A stretch of DNA of 64,000 nt from NCBI RefSeq assembly GCF_014349155.1, contig NZ_JACSIT010000040.1:99302-163301 (forward strand), written 5' to 3'. Under the pieces are notes generated by a model. The model saw only the letters and a program-made list of their open reading frames with translations, had not been told where the DNA came from and did no database searches. The stretch is from Neolewinella lacunae (GTDB lineage Bacteria; Bacteroidota; Bacteroidia; Chitinophagales; Saprospiraceae). A program made the translations under genes and the position numbers. Positions 33,285-43,700 of the stretch are shown here, in pieces (positions within the stretch are counted from its first letter, which is position 1; every line of letters begins with the position of its first letter).

Positions 33285-35509
33285 TTGAAACCACTAATTT
33301 TTCTGTTGATGAGTTTGACTTGGATAGAAGCTTTTATAACAAGGTGATTGACCACAGTCTAGCAAAGGACAATTGGCCAATCGTTTACATTCTAAGTGAT
33401 GGAACGAAGAAGGTTGCTTATGTTGGTGAAACGATTGATACCATCAGTCGCATGAAAATGCACTTTTCGCATGAATTAAAGCAAAAACTGACGGCTATTC
33501 ACCTTATTTCGAGCGACCAATTCAACAAATCTGTCACGCTAGACATTGAGTCAAATCTCATCAAGTATATGGCAGCCGATAAACAGTTTACGCTGCTGAA
33601 CGGAAATCTAGGCATAGCTAACCATAACTATTACCAAAAAAATAAATACTGGGATCTTTTTGTTGAGCTATGGAATAAGCTACAAAAAAAAGGACTAGCA
33701 GAAAGGTCCCTCAGTTTTATCGAGAATCTTAACCTTTTTAAGTATTCACCCTACAAGTCTCTGTCCGCTGAGCAAAATGAAGGTCTTCTTAATATTCTAA
33801 AATCTCTTGCTGAAGATACCCATAAAAATACTCTAGTTGAGGGTGGTGCGGGAACTGGAAAATCCATCTTAGCAATTTTCCTTTTTAAATTACTCACCAC
33901 ATCTACCGAAGACCTCAATTTTCAAGAATTTGGTGAAAATGAAGTAGAAATAATATCGTTGGTAGAAAAAATAAAGAAGGAAAAGCCCAATTTCAAAATG
34001 GCATTGGTGATTCCAATGAGTTCCTTTAGGAAGACACTACAAAATGTCTTTAGCCAGATAAACGGCTTATCTCCACAAATGGTCGTTGGACCTAGCGAAA
34101 TTGCAAGCCAACGATACGATCTTGTAGTGGTTGATGAAGCACACCGACTCCGGCAAAGGGTGAACCTAGGCGCTTACTTCGGTAGTTTTGATCAGGCCAG
34201 TAAAAAATTAGGGCTCGACAGTAAGAAGAACAACGAACTAGACTGGATTCTTCAACAAGCGGACCGAACAGTATTTTTTTACGATGCGAATCAGTCGATT
34301 AAACCTTCCGATGTACCTAAAGAAAGTTTTGACCGCTTGATTGCTAGCCCAGCCACCCGCAAGCAAAAACTCCATTCACAGTTTAGGGTTCGTGGTGGAA
34401 ATGATTACGTTGAGTACATTGATCGGCTACTAAATGGTCGCCTTGTACCAGGTGCGAACAAATTCAAACACCCAAACTATGATTTAAAGCTCTTCTATTC
34501 TCTAGAGCAAATGGTAGAAAAAATTAAACAAAAAAACAAAGGAGAAGGCTTGTCACGATTGATAGCTGGCTTTTCATGGCCATGGGTATCTAATCCGAAA
34601 AAGAGGAAAAAACCTGAATGGGAACCTTACGATATTATTGAAGATGGGGTATACCTTCGTTGGAACACTACCGACAAAGACTGGATTAACACCCCAGGTT
34701 CCGAAGATGAGGTAGGTTGCATTCACACAACCCAAGGGTATGATCTCAACTACGCGGGTATTATTTTTGGAAATGAAATCAGCTATAATCCAGATAATAA
34801 CGAAATTATTGTTCATAAGGAAAAGTACCACGATAAAAACGGAAAGAATACAATCAATGACCCTCAACGTCTAGTCGATTACGTGATCAACATTTACAAA
34901 ACAATGATGCTACGGGGCATTAAGGGTACTTACATTTATGTGTGTGATAAAGACTTGAGAAACTATTTTTCACAATTTATCCCCGTGATAGAACAGCGTC
35001 AAGAGGCTATTATAAAAGTATTACCATCGGCCGAGGTCAAGCGGTACGTAAATAGTGTCCCGTTATACCACTTAACGGCTTTAGCGGGAGGGTTCAGTGA
35101 TGTTCAGGCCGTGGAATATGCTGATTGGATTGAACTTCCCGCTGGCATTACGCCCTCTGAAGATTTGTTCGCTTGCAGAGTTGTTGGAAATTCAATGAAT
35201 AAAGTAATCCCAGACGGCGCTATCTGCTTGTTCAACAGGAATATTACTGGATCAAGAGGAGGAAAAACACTATTAATTGAATTAAGGGACTATACTGATC
35301 CAGACACAGAATCTGCTTTTACAGTCAAAGAATATTGGAGCAAAAAAATAGTATTAGAAGATGGTTTTTTTCACACTGAAATTATACTAAAGCCTAACTC
35401 AAGAGACCCTAACTACAAAAACATTGTAGTTACTCCCGATATGGCAGAAGACATGAAGATTCTAGGCGTATATGAAAGAGTACTTGATGGCGATTTATCC
35501 ATTAACTAA
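33281..35509 (+). CDS. GIY-YIG nuclease / DUF2075 helicase-like ATPase / S24 peptidase-like fusion
   Basis: The 742-residue protein has three modules. Residues about 30-110 form a GIY-YIG nuclease-like domain: Y36-I-L ... Y48-V-G, R57 and E90 (LDIESNLIKYM). Residues about 160-600 are a DUF2075 superfamily ATPase: Walker A EGGAGTGKS (187-195), LVVVDEAHRLRQR (DEAH 285-288), SQFRVRGGNDYVEYI, CIHTTQGYDLNYAGIIFG and RGIKGTYIYVCDKDLR. Residues about 610-735 look like a LexA/UmuD S24 peptidase: FACRVVGNSMNKVIPDG with Ser638 and TVKEYW with Lys683. I infer a nucleic-acid-processing effector controlled or cleaved by its own S24 module. It is coupled to the MazG-like gene and overlaps the tail of the convergent gene by 8 bp. 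Base use is AT-rich. Confidence 0.85.
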   Translation: MIETTNFSVDEFDLDRSFYNKVIDHSLAKDNWPIVYILSDGTKKVAYVGETIDTISRMKMHFSHELKQKLTAIHLISSDQFNKSVTLDIESNLIKYMAADKQFTLLNGNLGIANHNYYQKNKYWDLFVELWNKLQKKGLAERSLSFIENLNLFKYSPYKSLSAEQNEGLLNILKSLAEDTHKNTLVEGGAGTGKSILAIFLFKLLTTSTEDLNFQEFGENEVEIISLVEKIKKEKPNFKMALVIPMSSFRKTLQNVFSQINGLSPQMVVGPSEIASQRYDLVVVDEAHRLRQRVNLGAYFGSFDQASKKLGLDSKKNNELDWILQQADRTVFFYDANQSIKPSDVPKESFDRLIASPATRKQKLHSQFRVRGGNDYVEYIDRLLNGRLVPGANKFKHPNYDLKLFYSLEQMVEKIKQKNKGEGLSRLIAGFSWPWVSNPKKRKKPEWEPYDIIEDGVYLRWNTTDKDWINTPGSEDEVGCIHTTQGYDLNYAGIIFGNEISYNPDNNEIIVHKEKYHDKNGKNTINDPQRLVDYVINIYKTMMLRGIKGTYIYVCDKDLRNYFSQFIPVIEQRQEAIIKVLPSAEVKRYVNSVPLYHLTALAGGFSDVQAVEYADWIELPAGITPSEDLFACRVVGNSMNKVIPDGAICLFNRNITGSRGGKTLLIELRDYTDPDTESAFTVKEYWSKKIVLEDGFFHTEIILKPNSRDPNYKNIVVTPDMAEDMKILGVYERVLDGDLSIN

Positions 35510-37487
35510 ACTTTCTAAGCAGTTGCTGGGCCATTGCATACTCTTGCTGAAACGGCAACTGTAACTGGCCCACCATCTCAGGTATAGCAAGTGCCCAGCT
35601 CACGTAGTAATGAGCAAGCATTTGATATCCGGAGAAATCACTGCCTGGAAGTAGCGGAACGTGGTATCCATCCTGCTCAGGGCTGATGCCGCTCATTCCA
35701 ATCTGTGCAATTTGGAAGGCAATATCCTTAATTTTTGCTTGAGGCATGGGCATTAAGGATTTTAATGCACCAACCATAAACATAACAACGGCCATGTTAA
35801 TATCTGCATCCTGATGCTTTTCCAAAAATGTTGACATCTCCTTTTCCCGAAAGCTTTCCGATTCAGAGCTTTCATACCCTTCCATGCCACTTGGGGGCAG
35901 AGTGATGGGATCAACTTGCTGTGAACGGTATTCATTTTCATCAAGAAGCTCAAAATATCCAAGCAATCCAAGATCATCAGCCCAGTTGTTCACTAGGTCA
36001 TATTCTTCACCTGGCCCTTTGTTATTTTTGTATTCTAGGTACTCTTTAAACAACTTCTCAGCTTTTTTTAGCTGAGTGGGAGCAGGATCATGCCTACCTA
36101 TAAGGTCTACTCCGTAAATATCTCTTAACCCCATCGCATTAATCAGATTGTAAGATTTTGAGCGATCCAAAATCCAAGGGTCTGAAAGCGCAACGATCTC
36201 CTTACTCGTAACCGCCTTAATCCCATCCTGCGTAAGCCTTAATAAGGAAAGAAACTGATGCGGCCGTAGCCGAGAGAAATTATCAAAAATATATTGCTCG
36301 ATAAAAAGGTCAATTGGCGTGTTGTAAACTTGAGCGTTAAGCCCCGAAAAGAGCTGATCAATTACTCCGTCAACACTTGCCATCGGATAACCAGCCTTAT
36401 TAAGTTTAGTGATGTATTTTCCCAGTCGGCTACGAAATTTTACTGCGTGTGCTGGCCGTGTCACGTACAGCTCATTACGTGAAGCCTTTCTAGCATCGTC
36501 CACAAACTGAAGATGAACAAGTTCGTGCAAAACCAAGTGTGCAACTGCTGTATAGTTAGGCTTGTACCGTACAAGATGATAGTCCCTATCTTTATTTTCG
36601 GCTATCTCTAATTTGGCTGCAAAAGGAATTTCATTTGATTTTTCAACTTTAATCGGCTTTCCAGAGGCCACCTCGAGTTTAGCCATATAACCTTCCACCG
36701 TGCGTATGCCATCGTTGGCCTGTACAAGTTGCTCTGCAGATTCGATAGCTATTCCAAGTACCATCTGCCCCACCCTGCCTTTGTCTCCAGCATTTTTAAG
36801 CCCTTTTATCGCCCAATCAAAAGCAATATCAAATTGTCCTTGTTGTTGACCAGCCAATGCTAGTCCTAAGTAAGTGTTGATGTATTTATCATTGAGTTCA
36901 AGTGCACGTAGTAAGTATTTCTCTCCCTCTACAAACTGTCGACGCTCCATAAGCACAGCACCAATGTTACTCATGGCAATATTGTCCTTCGGGTCTACTT
37001 CTAGAGCTTTTTCGTAGTAAGTCTTTCCGGTTTCGATATCATTTTGGTCTCGGGCAAAAATATTCCCCATCATGATCAGCGCCCATTTGTTCTCTGGGTC
37101 AAAGCGGAGAGCGTCGATCAATGCATTTACAGCACCTTCTGAATCCCCTTGATCCGAAAGAATCTGGCCTTTCATACGGTGTAATTCGGACGCATGTGGA
37201 TGTCTTTCCAGCGCCCGATCAATCCCCTTCATGGCTTTGGTGTAGTTTCCTTTTGCCGCGAAGTTGGCGATCTTCTCAATTTCTCGATCAGCCTCAGCTT
37301 TCCACTGTGCTGTAGTATCAAGGGTTACAGAAACCTCGTCCCCATCAATCTTGACCTTTGCCTCAAAGTTCATCAATGTAAAGTAAGCTGTCAACAAGTC
37401 TGCGACGTGTTGATCATCCTTCAACTCGTCATCGGAAAGATGAAAGAGGTTTTGAAAAAAGGCGTTCCGCGTGAAAGATATCGTCAT
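35502..37487 (-). CDS. TPR protein with HExxH metallopeptidase-like motif
   Basis: The 661-residue protein has an N-terminal ~60-residue domain, then at least four TPR-like repeats (about 65-245; for example AKGNYTKAMKGIDRALERHP, GDSEGAVNALIDALRFDP, ETGKTYYEKALEVDP, VEGEKYLLRALELND). A zincin-like HELVH follows at 321-325 (AHLVLHELVHLQFVDDARK), with long helical sequence after it. There is no signal peptide, so it is cytoplasmic. The third zinc ligand is not evident. The function is unknown; a peptidase guided by TPR-mediated partner binding is an inference. Its 3' end overlaps the 3' end of the GIY-YIG fusion gene by 8 bp. Confidence 0.8.
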   Translation of the reverse strand: MTISFTRNAFFQNLFHLSDDELKDDQHVADLLTAYFTLMNFEAKVKIDGDEVSVTLDTTAQWKAEADREIEKIANFAAKGNYTKAMKGIDRALERHPHASELHRMKGQILSDQGDSEGAVNALIDALRFDPENKWALIMMGNIFARDQNDIETGKTYYEKALEVDPKDNIAMSNIGAVLMERRQFVEGEKYLLRALELNDKYINTYLGLALAGQQQGQFDIAFDWAIKGLKNAGDKGRVGQMVLGIAIESAEQLVQANDGIRTVEGYMAKLEVASGKPIKVEKSNEIPFAAKLEIAENKDRDYHLVRYKPNYTAVAHLVLHELVHLQFVDDARKASRNELYVTRPAHAVKFRSRLGKYITKLNKAGYPMASVDGVIDQLFSGLNAQVYNTPIDLFIEQYIFDNFSRLRPHQFLSLLRLTQDGIKAVTSKEIVALSDPWILDRSKSYNLINAMGLRDIYGVDLIGRHDPAPTQLKKAEKLFKEYLEYKNNKGPGEEYDLVNNWADDLGLLGYFELLDENEYRSQQVDPITLPPSGMEGYESSESESFREKEMSTFLEKHQDADINMAVVMFMVGALKSLMPMPQAKIKDIAFQIAQIGMSGISPEQDGYHVPLLPGSDFSGYQMLAHYYVSWALAIPEMVGQLQLPFQQEYAMAQQLLRKFS

Positions 37488-37605
37488 TGGTTAAGGGGGG
37501 CTGTAACTACCAAAGCCCAAAGATACAAAAGGAGGCACAGGTCGACAACCAACAATTTGTTTGCCATTTAAGATCAAAATGCATTAAGTATTCCGCTCGG
37601 TAGTA

Positions 37606-37726
37606 GCGCCAATCCTTTCGCGAATCTTCCACGCTCATCAACGTCGCTTCGGGTACCAGCCAACAGGGCTATTTCGACCCCCAGCCCACCGTCTATTACG
37701 CTTGCCCGTTTAAAAAGCAGTCATGA
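37606..37726 (+). pseudogene. Short 3' remnant, possibly of an outer-membrane receptor
   Basis: A frame ending at TGA 37724-37726 reads RQSFRESSTLINVASG then TSQQGYFDPQPTVYYACPFK, which has the look of a barrel C-terminus. Two in-frame stops lie just upstream. GC content rises again here. I infer a gene fragment left at the edge of the AT-rich island. Confidence 0.3.
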
Positions 37727-37749
37727 GGAATCTATTTTTTACACACCCA

Positions 37750-40700
37750 CTACCGCACCAAAGTCACCTCCCCAGTCACCAACTCCTTGCTCCCATCCAA
37801 GCGGGTAAAGGACAACTGGTAGACGTACACGGCGGGCGGCAGGGGGCGGCCATCGTTGGTATTGCCGTCCCATCCGAAGGAGGCATCGCCGAGCGGAATC
37901 TGCGGAAAATTGACCAGCTGCCCGCCCCAGCGATCGAATAAACGGAAGTTCTCCACGCTCAGGATCGCCGTGCCCGCGTACACGGTAAGCAGGTCGTTGA
38001 TGCCATCGCCATTGGGGCTGAAGGCGGTGGGGACGTACACCCCTACCCTTTCGTCTACCTCCACCTGTACAACCGTATCGGCCGGACAGCCAAAGGCGGA
38101 AATGAAACGCAGGGAATAAATGGTCGTTTCCTGCGGGCGGACGGAAACCGTCTGGCACGCGGGGTCAAGACAATTGACGGCCGGGCTCCAGACCACCGAA
38201 TCCGCCGGGGCATTGCTGAGCAAACGCAGGACCGTACTGTCTCCCAGCAACAGGCTGGTATTCCCCAGCACGACTATTTCCGGCGTGTTTACCTGCGGGA
38301 TGCGCAGTTCCAGGGTGGCGGTGCAGCCCAGGTCGTTTTCCGCGCGGAGTGCGTAGGTGCCGGCGCAGAGCCCCCCAAAGCGGGTTTCGGCGGCGGGTAC
38401 TCCGCCGTCGAGGGCGTAGCGCCAGGTGGGGTCGGGGGCATTTACCAGGATGGTGCCGGAGCAGGCGTCTGCACAGTCGGGCGGCAGGGCGACCCCGTCT
38501 ACTTCAATTCCTACGAGTCGGATGACGACCTCGGCCACCCCGCCCGGGCAACCCGCGCCCTCCGGTGCCCGGTAGCGAAAGCGGTATTCACCGGGGGGCT
38601 GGTCGGCCAGGAGGAAGCTCCCGCTGCTGAGGTCTACGGCTGGGTTGTTTACCGTGTTTTCGGAGGCGGCTTCCCAGCTTCCCCCGGCCGCTGCCCCCAG
38701 CAATTCCGCGAATAAGTCCAGGCTTTCGGCGGAGGCGGCGCACCGTTCTTCGACCGTGCTTTGTACGCCGGCACTGGGCGGGTCTTCGATCTCGATGACG
38801 ACCCGGTAGTCAGGGAGGCACTCCAGGGCGGCCCCGTCCGGGAGGTACTGAAGGACGTATTGGCCGGCCGTAGTGCCCGCCAGCGACAGGCTGGCACCGC
38901 TGACGAAGGGGCGTCCGTTTGCGTCCGGGTTTACCACGCTCCACGTTCCGGGGGGTGCTCCGGGGGGCAACAGTGCCGTCAGATCTCTGCTTTCAAGACT
39001 TCCATTGCACCCGCGCTCCGGCGCCCTCAAAAAAATCTCCGTACAACCGCAGTCCACCACGTCGATGAGCGTCGTTGCACAATTATTTGCATCCGTAAGC
39101 AGGGCCGTGAAAGGAGTCCCACTCACAATACCCCCGAGCACTACCGTATCCGTGACCGCTGCATTGTTGACCAGGTAAGGCGGCGCTCCACCCGCCACCG
39201 CCAGGGTGACCGAGTAGCTGAGATTATCGGGCGCACAGTCGGTTTCCAGCAGTCCGAGTGTCGGCAGGTCGTTGACGACTACCGTGACGGAGTCGCTGGC
39301 GGTGCAGCCATTTTCGGTGGCCAGGATGCGGTAGGTGGTGGTCTCCGTGGGCATGACCAGCCGTTCGGCGGCGAAGTCACCGTCGGCCCAGCTGAAGCCA
39401 GCCGTACCCGTTTGTGCGCGCAGGGCAACGCTGTCGCCCCGGCAAATTTCCCGGTCCGCCCCCAGCTCCGCGCTGACCTCCGCAAATAGATCTACGCGCA
39501 CGAAAGCCGTGTCCTGGCAGTTGCCCGCGCCCGCCACCGCAAAGTAGGTCTGCGCAGTTTGGGGCATTACCTCCAGTTCGGGCCCTACCGTGCCATCGCT
39601 CCACCGGAAAGGGCCGTCACCACTCGCGGTGAGCAGCGTCGACGTTCCCGGGCAGATGCTGCGGTCTTCCCCGGCAAAAACGCTGGCCCGGGGGCGCACG
39701 GTAACCCGTACGCTATCCGTGACGGAGCAAGTTTCCGTAAATCCCACGACGCGGTAAACCGTAGTGGCCGTGGGGCTGACCCTGATTGCTGGGGTAATCT
39801 CCCCGCTTTCCCAGGCGTAGCTTTCTGCGTCTGCGGCCCGCAGCGTGATGGTGTCTCCCGGGCAAATCTCTGGCACCGGCGTCAGGCTCAGCCGGGGGAC
39901 GGTGACGTCCAGATTGATGGTATCGGAGGCCGTGCAGCCCGCCGCGTTGGTCACCACTACACCGATGCTGACGGAAGTATCCGCTTGTACTGTAAGCGTA
40001 CTAGTCGCCGCGCCGTTGCTCCAGGCAAAGGCCACCCCATCCCCCTGGGGAATAAGGTCGGTGGTTTCGCCCAGACAAAGGCTTTGGTCCGCCCCGAGGT
40101 CGGCCGTCGCGGCGGGCAAAACCGTTAGGAAGACGGAATCAGTGACCGCACAGTTTCCCGTCCCCACGGACGCGGAAATGAAGGCGCTGGCTGCGGGCCG
40201 GACGGTGATTTCTTCGGCGACTTCTCCGGTGCTCCAGCGAAACGGACCAGTGCCCTGCGGCCGCAGCGTGATGCTGTCTCCCGGACAAAGATTCGGGTTG
40301 GACCCGAACGAAAGGACAAAGTCATTGGTCACCTGCACCTGAATGGTATCGCTGGCCGTACACCCCTCAATGGTTGCCAGCAGGCTCACGGTTTGGTCTG
40401 CCGTAGGTGCCAGGCGCAGTACGCGCTCCTGGCTGCCCGTCGACCAGGCGTAGGCTTCCGCGATTGGCGCGGTCAAGACCAGCGAATCACCCGGGCAGAT
40501 CACGCGGTCGGGTCCCAGATTGATGGTCGGTGCGCGTACCGCAACGCGGAGGGTATCGGCGGCGGAGCAGCCGGCGGCGGAAGTAACGGTGAGCGCAAAA
40601 TCCCCGCCGGCGACGGGCCGCAAGGTGAGGGTGCTGGCGGACGATCCGTCGCTCCAGTCGTAAGCAGCCGCCGGAAACTGGCTGGCCAGGGTGATCTCTT

Positions 40701-43700
40701 CGCCCGCACAAACGGACACATCCGGACCGAGGGCTACCTCAGGCAAGGGCCTGACTTGCACGGCCACCGTATCGGAAACCTGGCAATTCCCCGCACCAGC
40801 AACCACTACGAAACTGGTATCCCGCAGCGGATTCACCAAAATGGTTTCGCCGGTAAAGCCGGTGCTCCAGGTGAAAGGGCCGGAACCACTGGCGGTAAGT
40901 GTCAGCGTATCCCCGGCACAGAGGCTTTGGTCGGGGCCCGCATCCGCCGAAACGACGGCCAGTACAGTGATCGTTGACGTAGCAGAAACGGAGCAGTTGC
41001 CGGTGCTGGCCGTTGCCGTGAACGTTTGCGTCCCCTCGGTTTGCAGAGGGATGGTCGGGGTGGTTTGGCCGTCTCCCCAGAGAATGTCCGTAAAGTCTCC
41101 GACGGCAGTGAGGGTGGTGGCTTCTCCGGCGCAGTAGACTTGGTCGCCACCCAGATCAAGCGTAGGCAGGGGCCTGACTTCCACGGCCACCGTATCGGAA
41201 ACCTGGCAATTTCCCGCACCCGCTACCACTACGAAACTGGTGTCCCGCAGGGGATTCACCAAGATGGTTTCGCCGGTAAAGCCGGTGCTCCAGGTGAAAG
41301 GGCCGGAACCACTGGCGGTAAGCGCCAGCGTATCCCCCGCACAAAGGCTTTGGTCGGGGCCCGCATCCGCCGAAACGACGTCCAGTACAGTGATCGTTGT
41401 GGAGGCGGAAACGGAGCAGTTGCCCGTGCTGGCCGTTGCCGTGTACGTTTGCGTCCCCTCGGTTTGTAGTGCGATGGTCGGGGTGGTTTGGCCGTCCCCC
41501 CAGAGAATGCTCGTAAAATCTCCGACGGCGGTGAGGGTGGTGGCTTCTCCGGCGCAGTAGACCTGGTCGCCCCCTAAATCCAGCGTAGGCTGGGGGCTTA
41601 CGGTTACGGCAAGTTCATCGGTCGATCGGCAGTTGCCCGAGCCCACCCGGACCGTGTAGGTGGTGGAAGTGGTGGGGCTGACTGTGATGCTGGCACCAGT
41701 TTGGCCGTTGGACCAAAAGAAAGGGCCATCGCCCGTAGCGGTCAAGACGGCTGTCTCCCCTGAGCAAATGTTCTGATCGGGGCCCGCCGTCACTTGCGGA
41801 ACCGGCGTGATGGTAATCAAGACGGTTTCCGACACGGTACAATTTCCGTTGCTGGCCGTGGCGGTATATTCCTCGGTGCCAGCGGTGTGCAGCGAAATGG
41901 TCGGGCCCGTTGCTCCCGTATTCCAGACCACGTCCGTGTAGGAGCCGAAGGCAGTGAGGGTGGTGGCTTCTCCGGCGCAGTAGACCTGGTTGCCCCCCAG
42001 ATCCAGCGTAGGTGGGGCGGTAACCGTTACGGTCTGCTCATCGGTCGATCGGCAGTTGCCCGAGCCCACCCGGACCGTGTAGGTGGTGGAAGTGGTGGGG
42101 CTGACTGTGATGCTGGCACCGGTTTGGCCATTGGACCACGTGAAAGGCCCGTCGCCGGTGGCGGTCAGTACAACAGACTCTCCGGCGCAGATGCTTTGGT
42201 CGGGGCCCGCCGTCACTTGCGGGGCGGGGGTGATGGTAATGGTGACGGATTCGGAAACGGAGCAATTGCCGTTGCTGGCCGTGGCGGAGTAGACCTGGGT
42301 GCCGGTGGTGTGCAGCGGAATCGTCGGTCCCGTTGCCCCCGTATTCCAGACCACGTTGGTGTAGGAACCCAGGGCAGTGAGGGTGGTGGCTTCGCCGGCG
42401 CAGTAGACCTGGTCGCCACCCAGATCCAGTGTAGGCTGGGCGGTGACCGTTACGGCCTGGGCATCGGTGGATTGGCAGCTCCCCGAGCCGACCCGGACCG
42501 TGTAGGTGGTGGAAGTGGTGGGGTTGACTGTGATGCTGGCACCAGTTTGGCCATTGGACCATGTGAAAGGCCCGTCGCCGGTGGCGGTCAGTACAACAGA
42601 CTCTCCGGCGCAGATGCTTTGGTCGGGGCCCGCCGTCACTTGCGGGGCGGGGGTGATGGTAATCGTGACGGATTCGGAAACGGAGCAATTGCCGTTGCTG
42701 GCCGTGGCGGAGTAGACCTGGGTGCCGGTGGTGTGCAGCGGAATCGTCGGTCCCGTTGCCCCCGTATTCCAGACCACGTCCGTGTAGGAACCCAGGGCAG
42801 TGAGGGTGGTGGCTTCGCCGGCGCAGTAGACCTGGTCGCCCCCCAGATCCAGCGTCGGCTGGGCGGTGACCGTTACGGCCTGGTCAGCGGTAGATTGGCA
42901 GCTGCCCGAACCCACCCGGACCGTGTAGGTGGTGGACGTGGTGGGGCTGACCGTGATGCTGGCGCCGGTTTGTCCGTCGGACCAAAAGAAAGGGCCGTCG
43001 CCGGTGGCGGTCAGTACAACAGACTCTCCGGCGCAGATGCTTTGGTCGGGGCCCGCCGTCACTTGCGGGGCGGGGGTGATGGTAATGGTGACGGATTCGG
43101 AAACGGAGCAATTGCCGTTGCTGGCCGTGGCGGTATAGACCTGGGTGCCGGTGGTGTGCAGCGGAATCGTCGGGCCAGTTGCGCCCGTATTCCAGACCAC
43201 GTTCGTGTAGGAGCCAAAGGCGGTGAGGGTGGTGGCTTCGCCGGCGCAGTAGACCTGGTCGCCACCCAGATCCAGCGTAGGCTGGGCGGTGACCGTTACG
43301 GTTTGGAAGTCGGTGGATTGGCAGCTCCCCGAGCCGACCCGGACCGTGTAGGTGGTGGAAGTGGTGGGGTTGACTGTGATGTTGGCACCAGTTTGGCCAT
43401 TGGACCATGTGAAAGGCCCGTCGCCGGTGGCGGTCAGTACAACAGACTCTCCGGCGCAGATGCTTTGGTCGGGGCCCGCCGCCACGTTGGGGGGAGGAAG
43501 GACATTCACGGTAATTTGGTCCGTTACAGTGCAAGAACCGAAGTTTGCCGTGGCGGTGTAGGTCGTCGTTGTCGTGGGGGCCACGTTGATCGTGGCCGCC
43601 GTTTGGCCGGTACTCCAGGTGACGGGACCACTACCGTTGCTGCTCAGGCTGATGGATTCCCCGGAACAAATTTCCTCGTCAGCGCCCAGATCCAGGGCAG

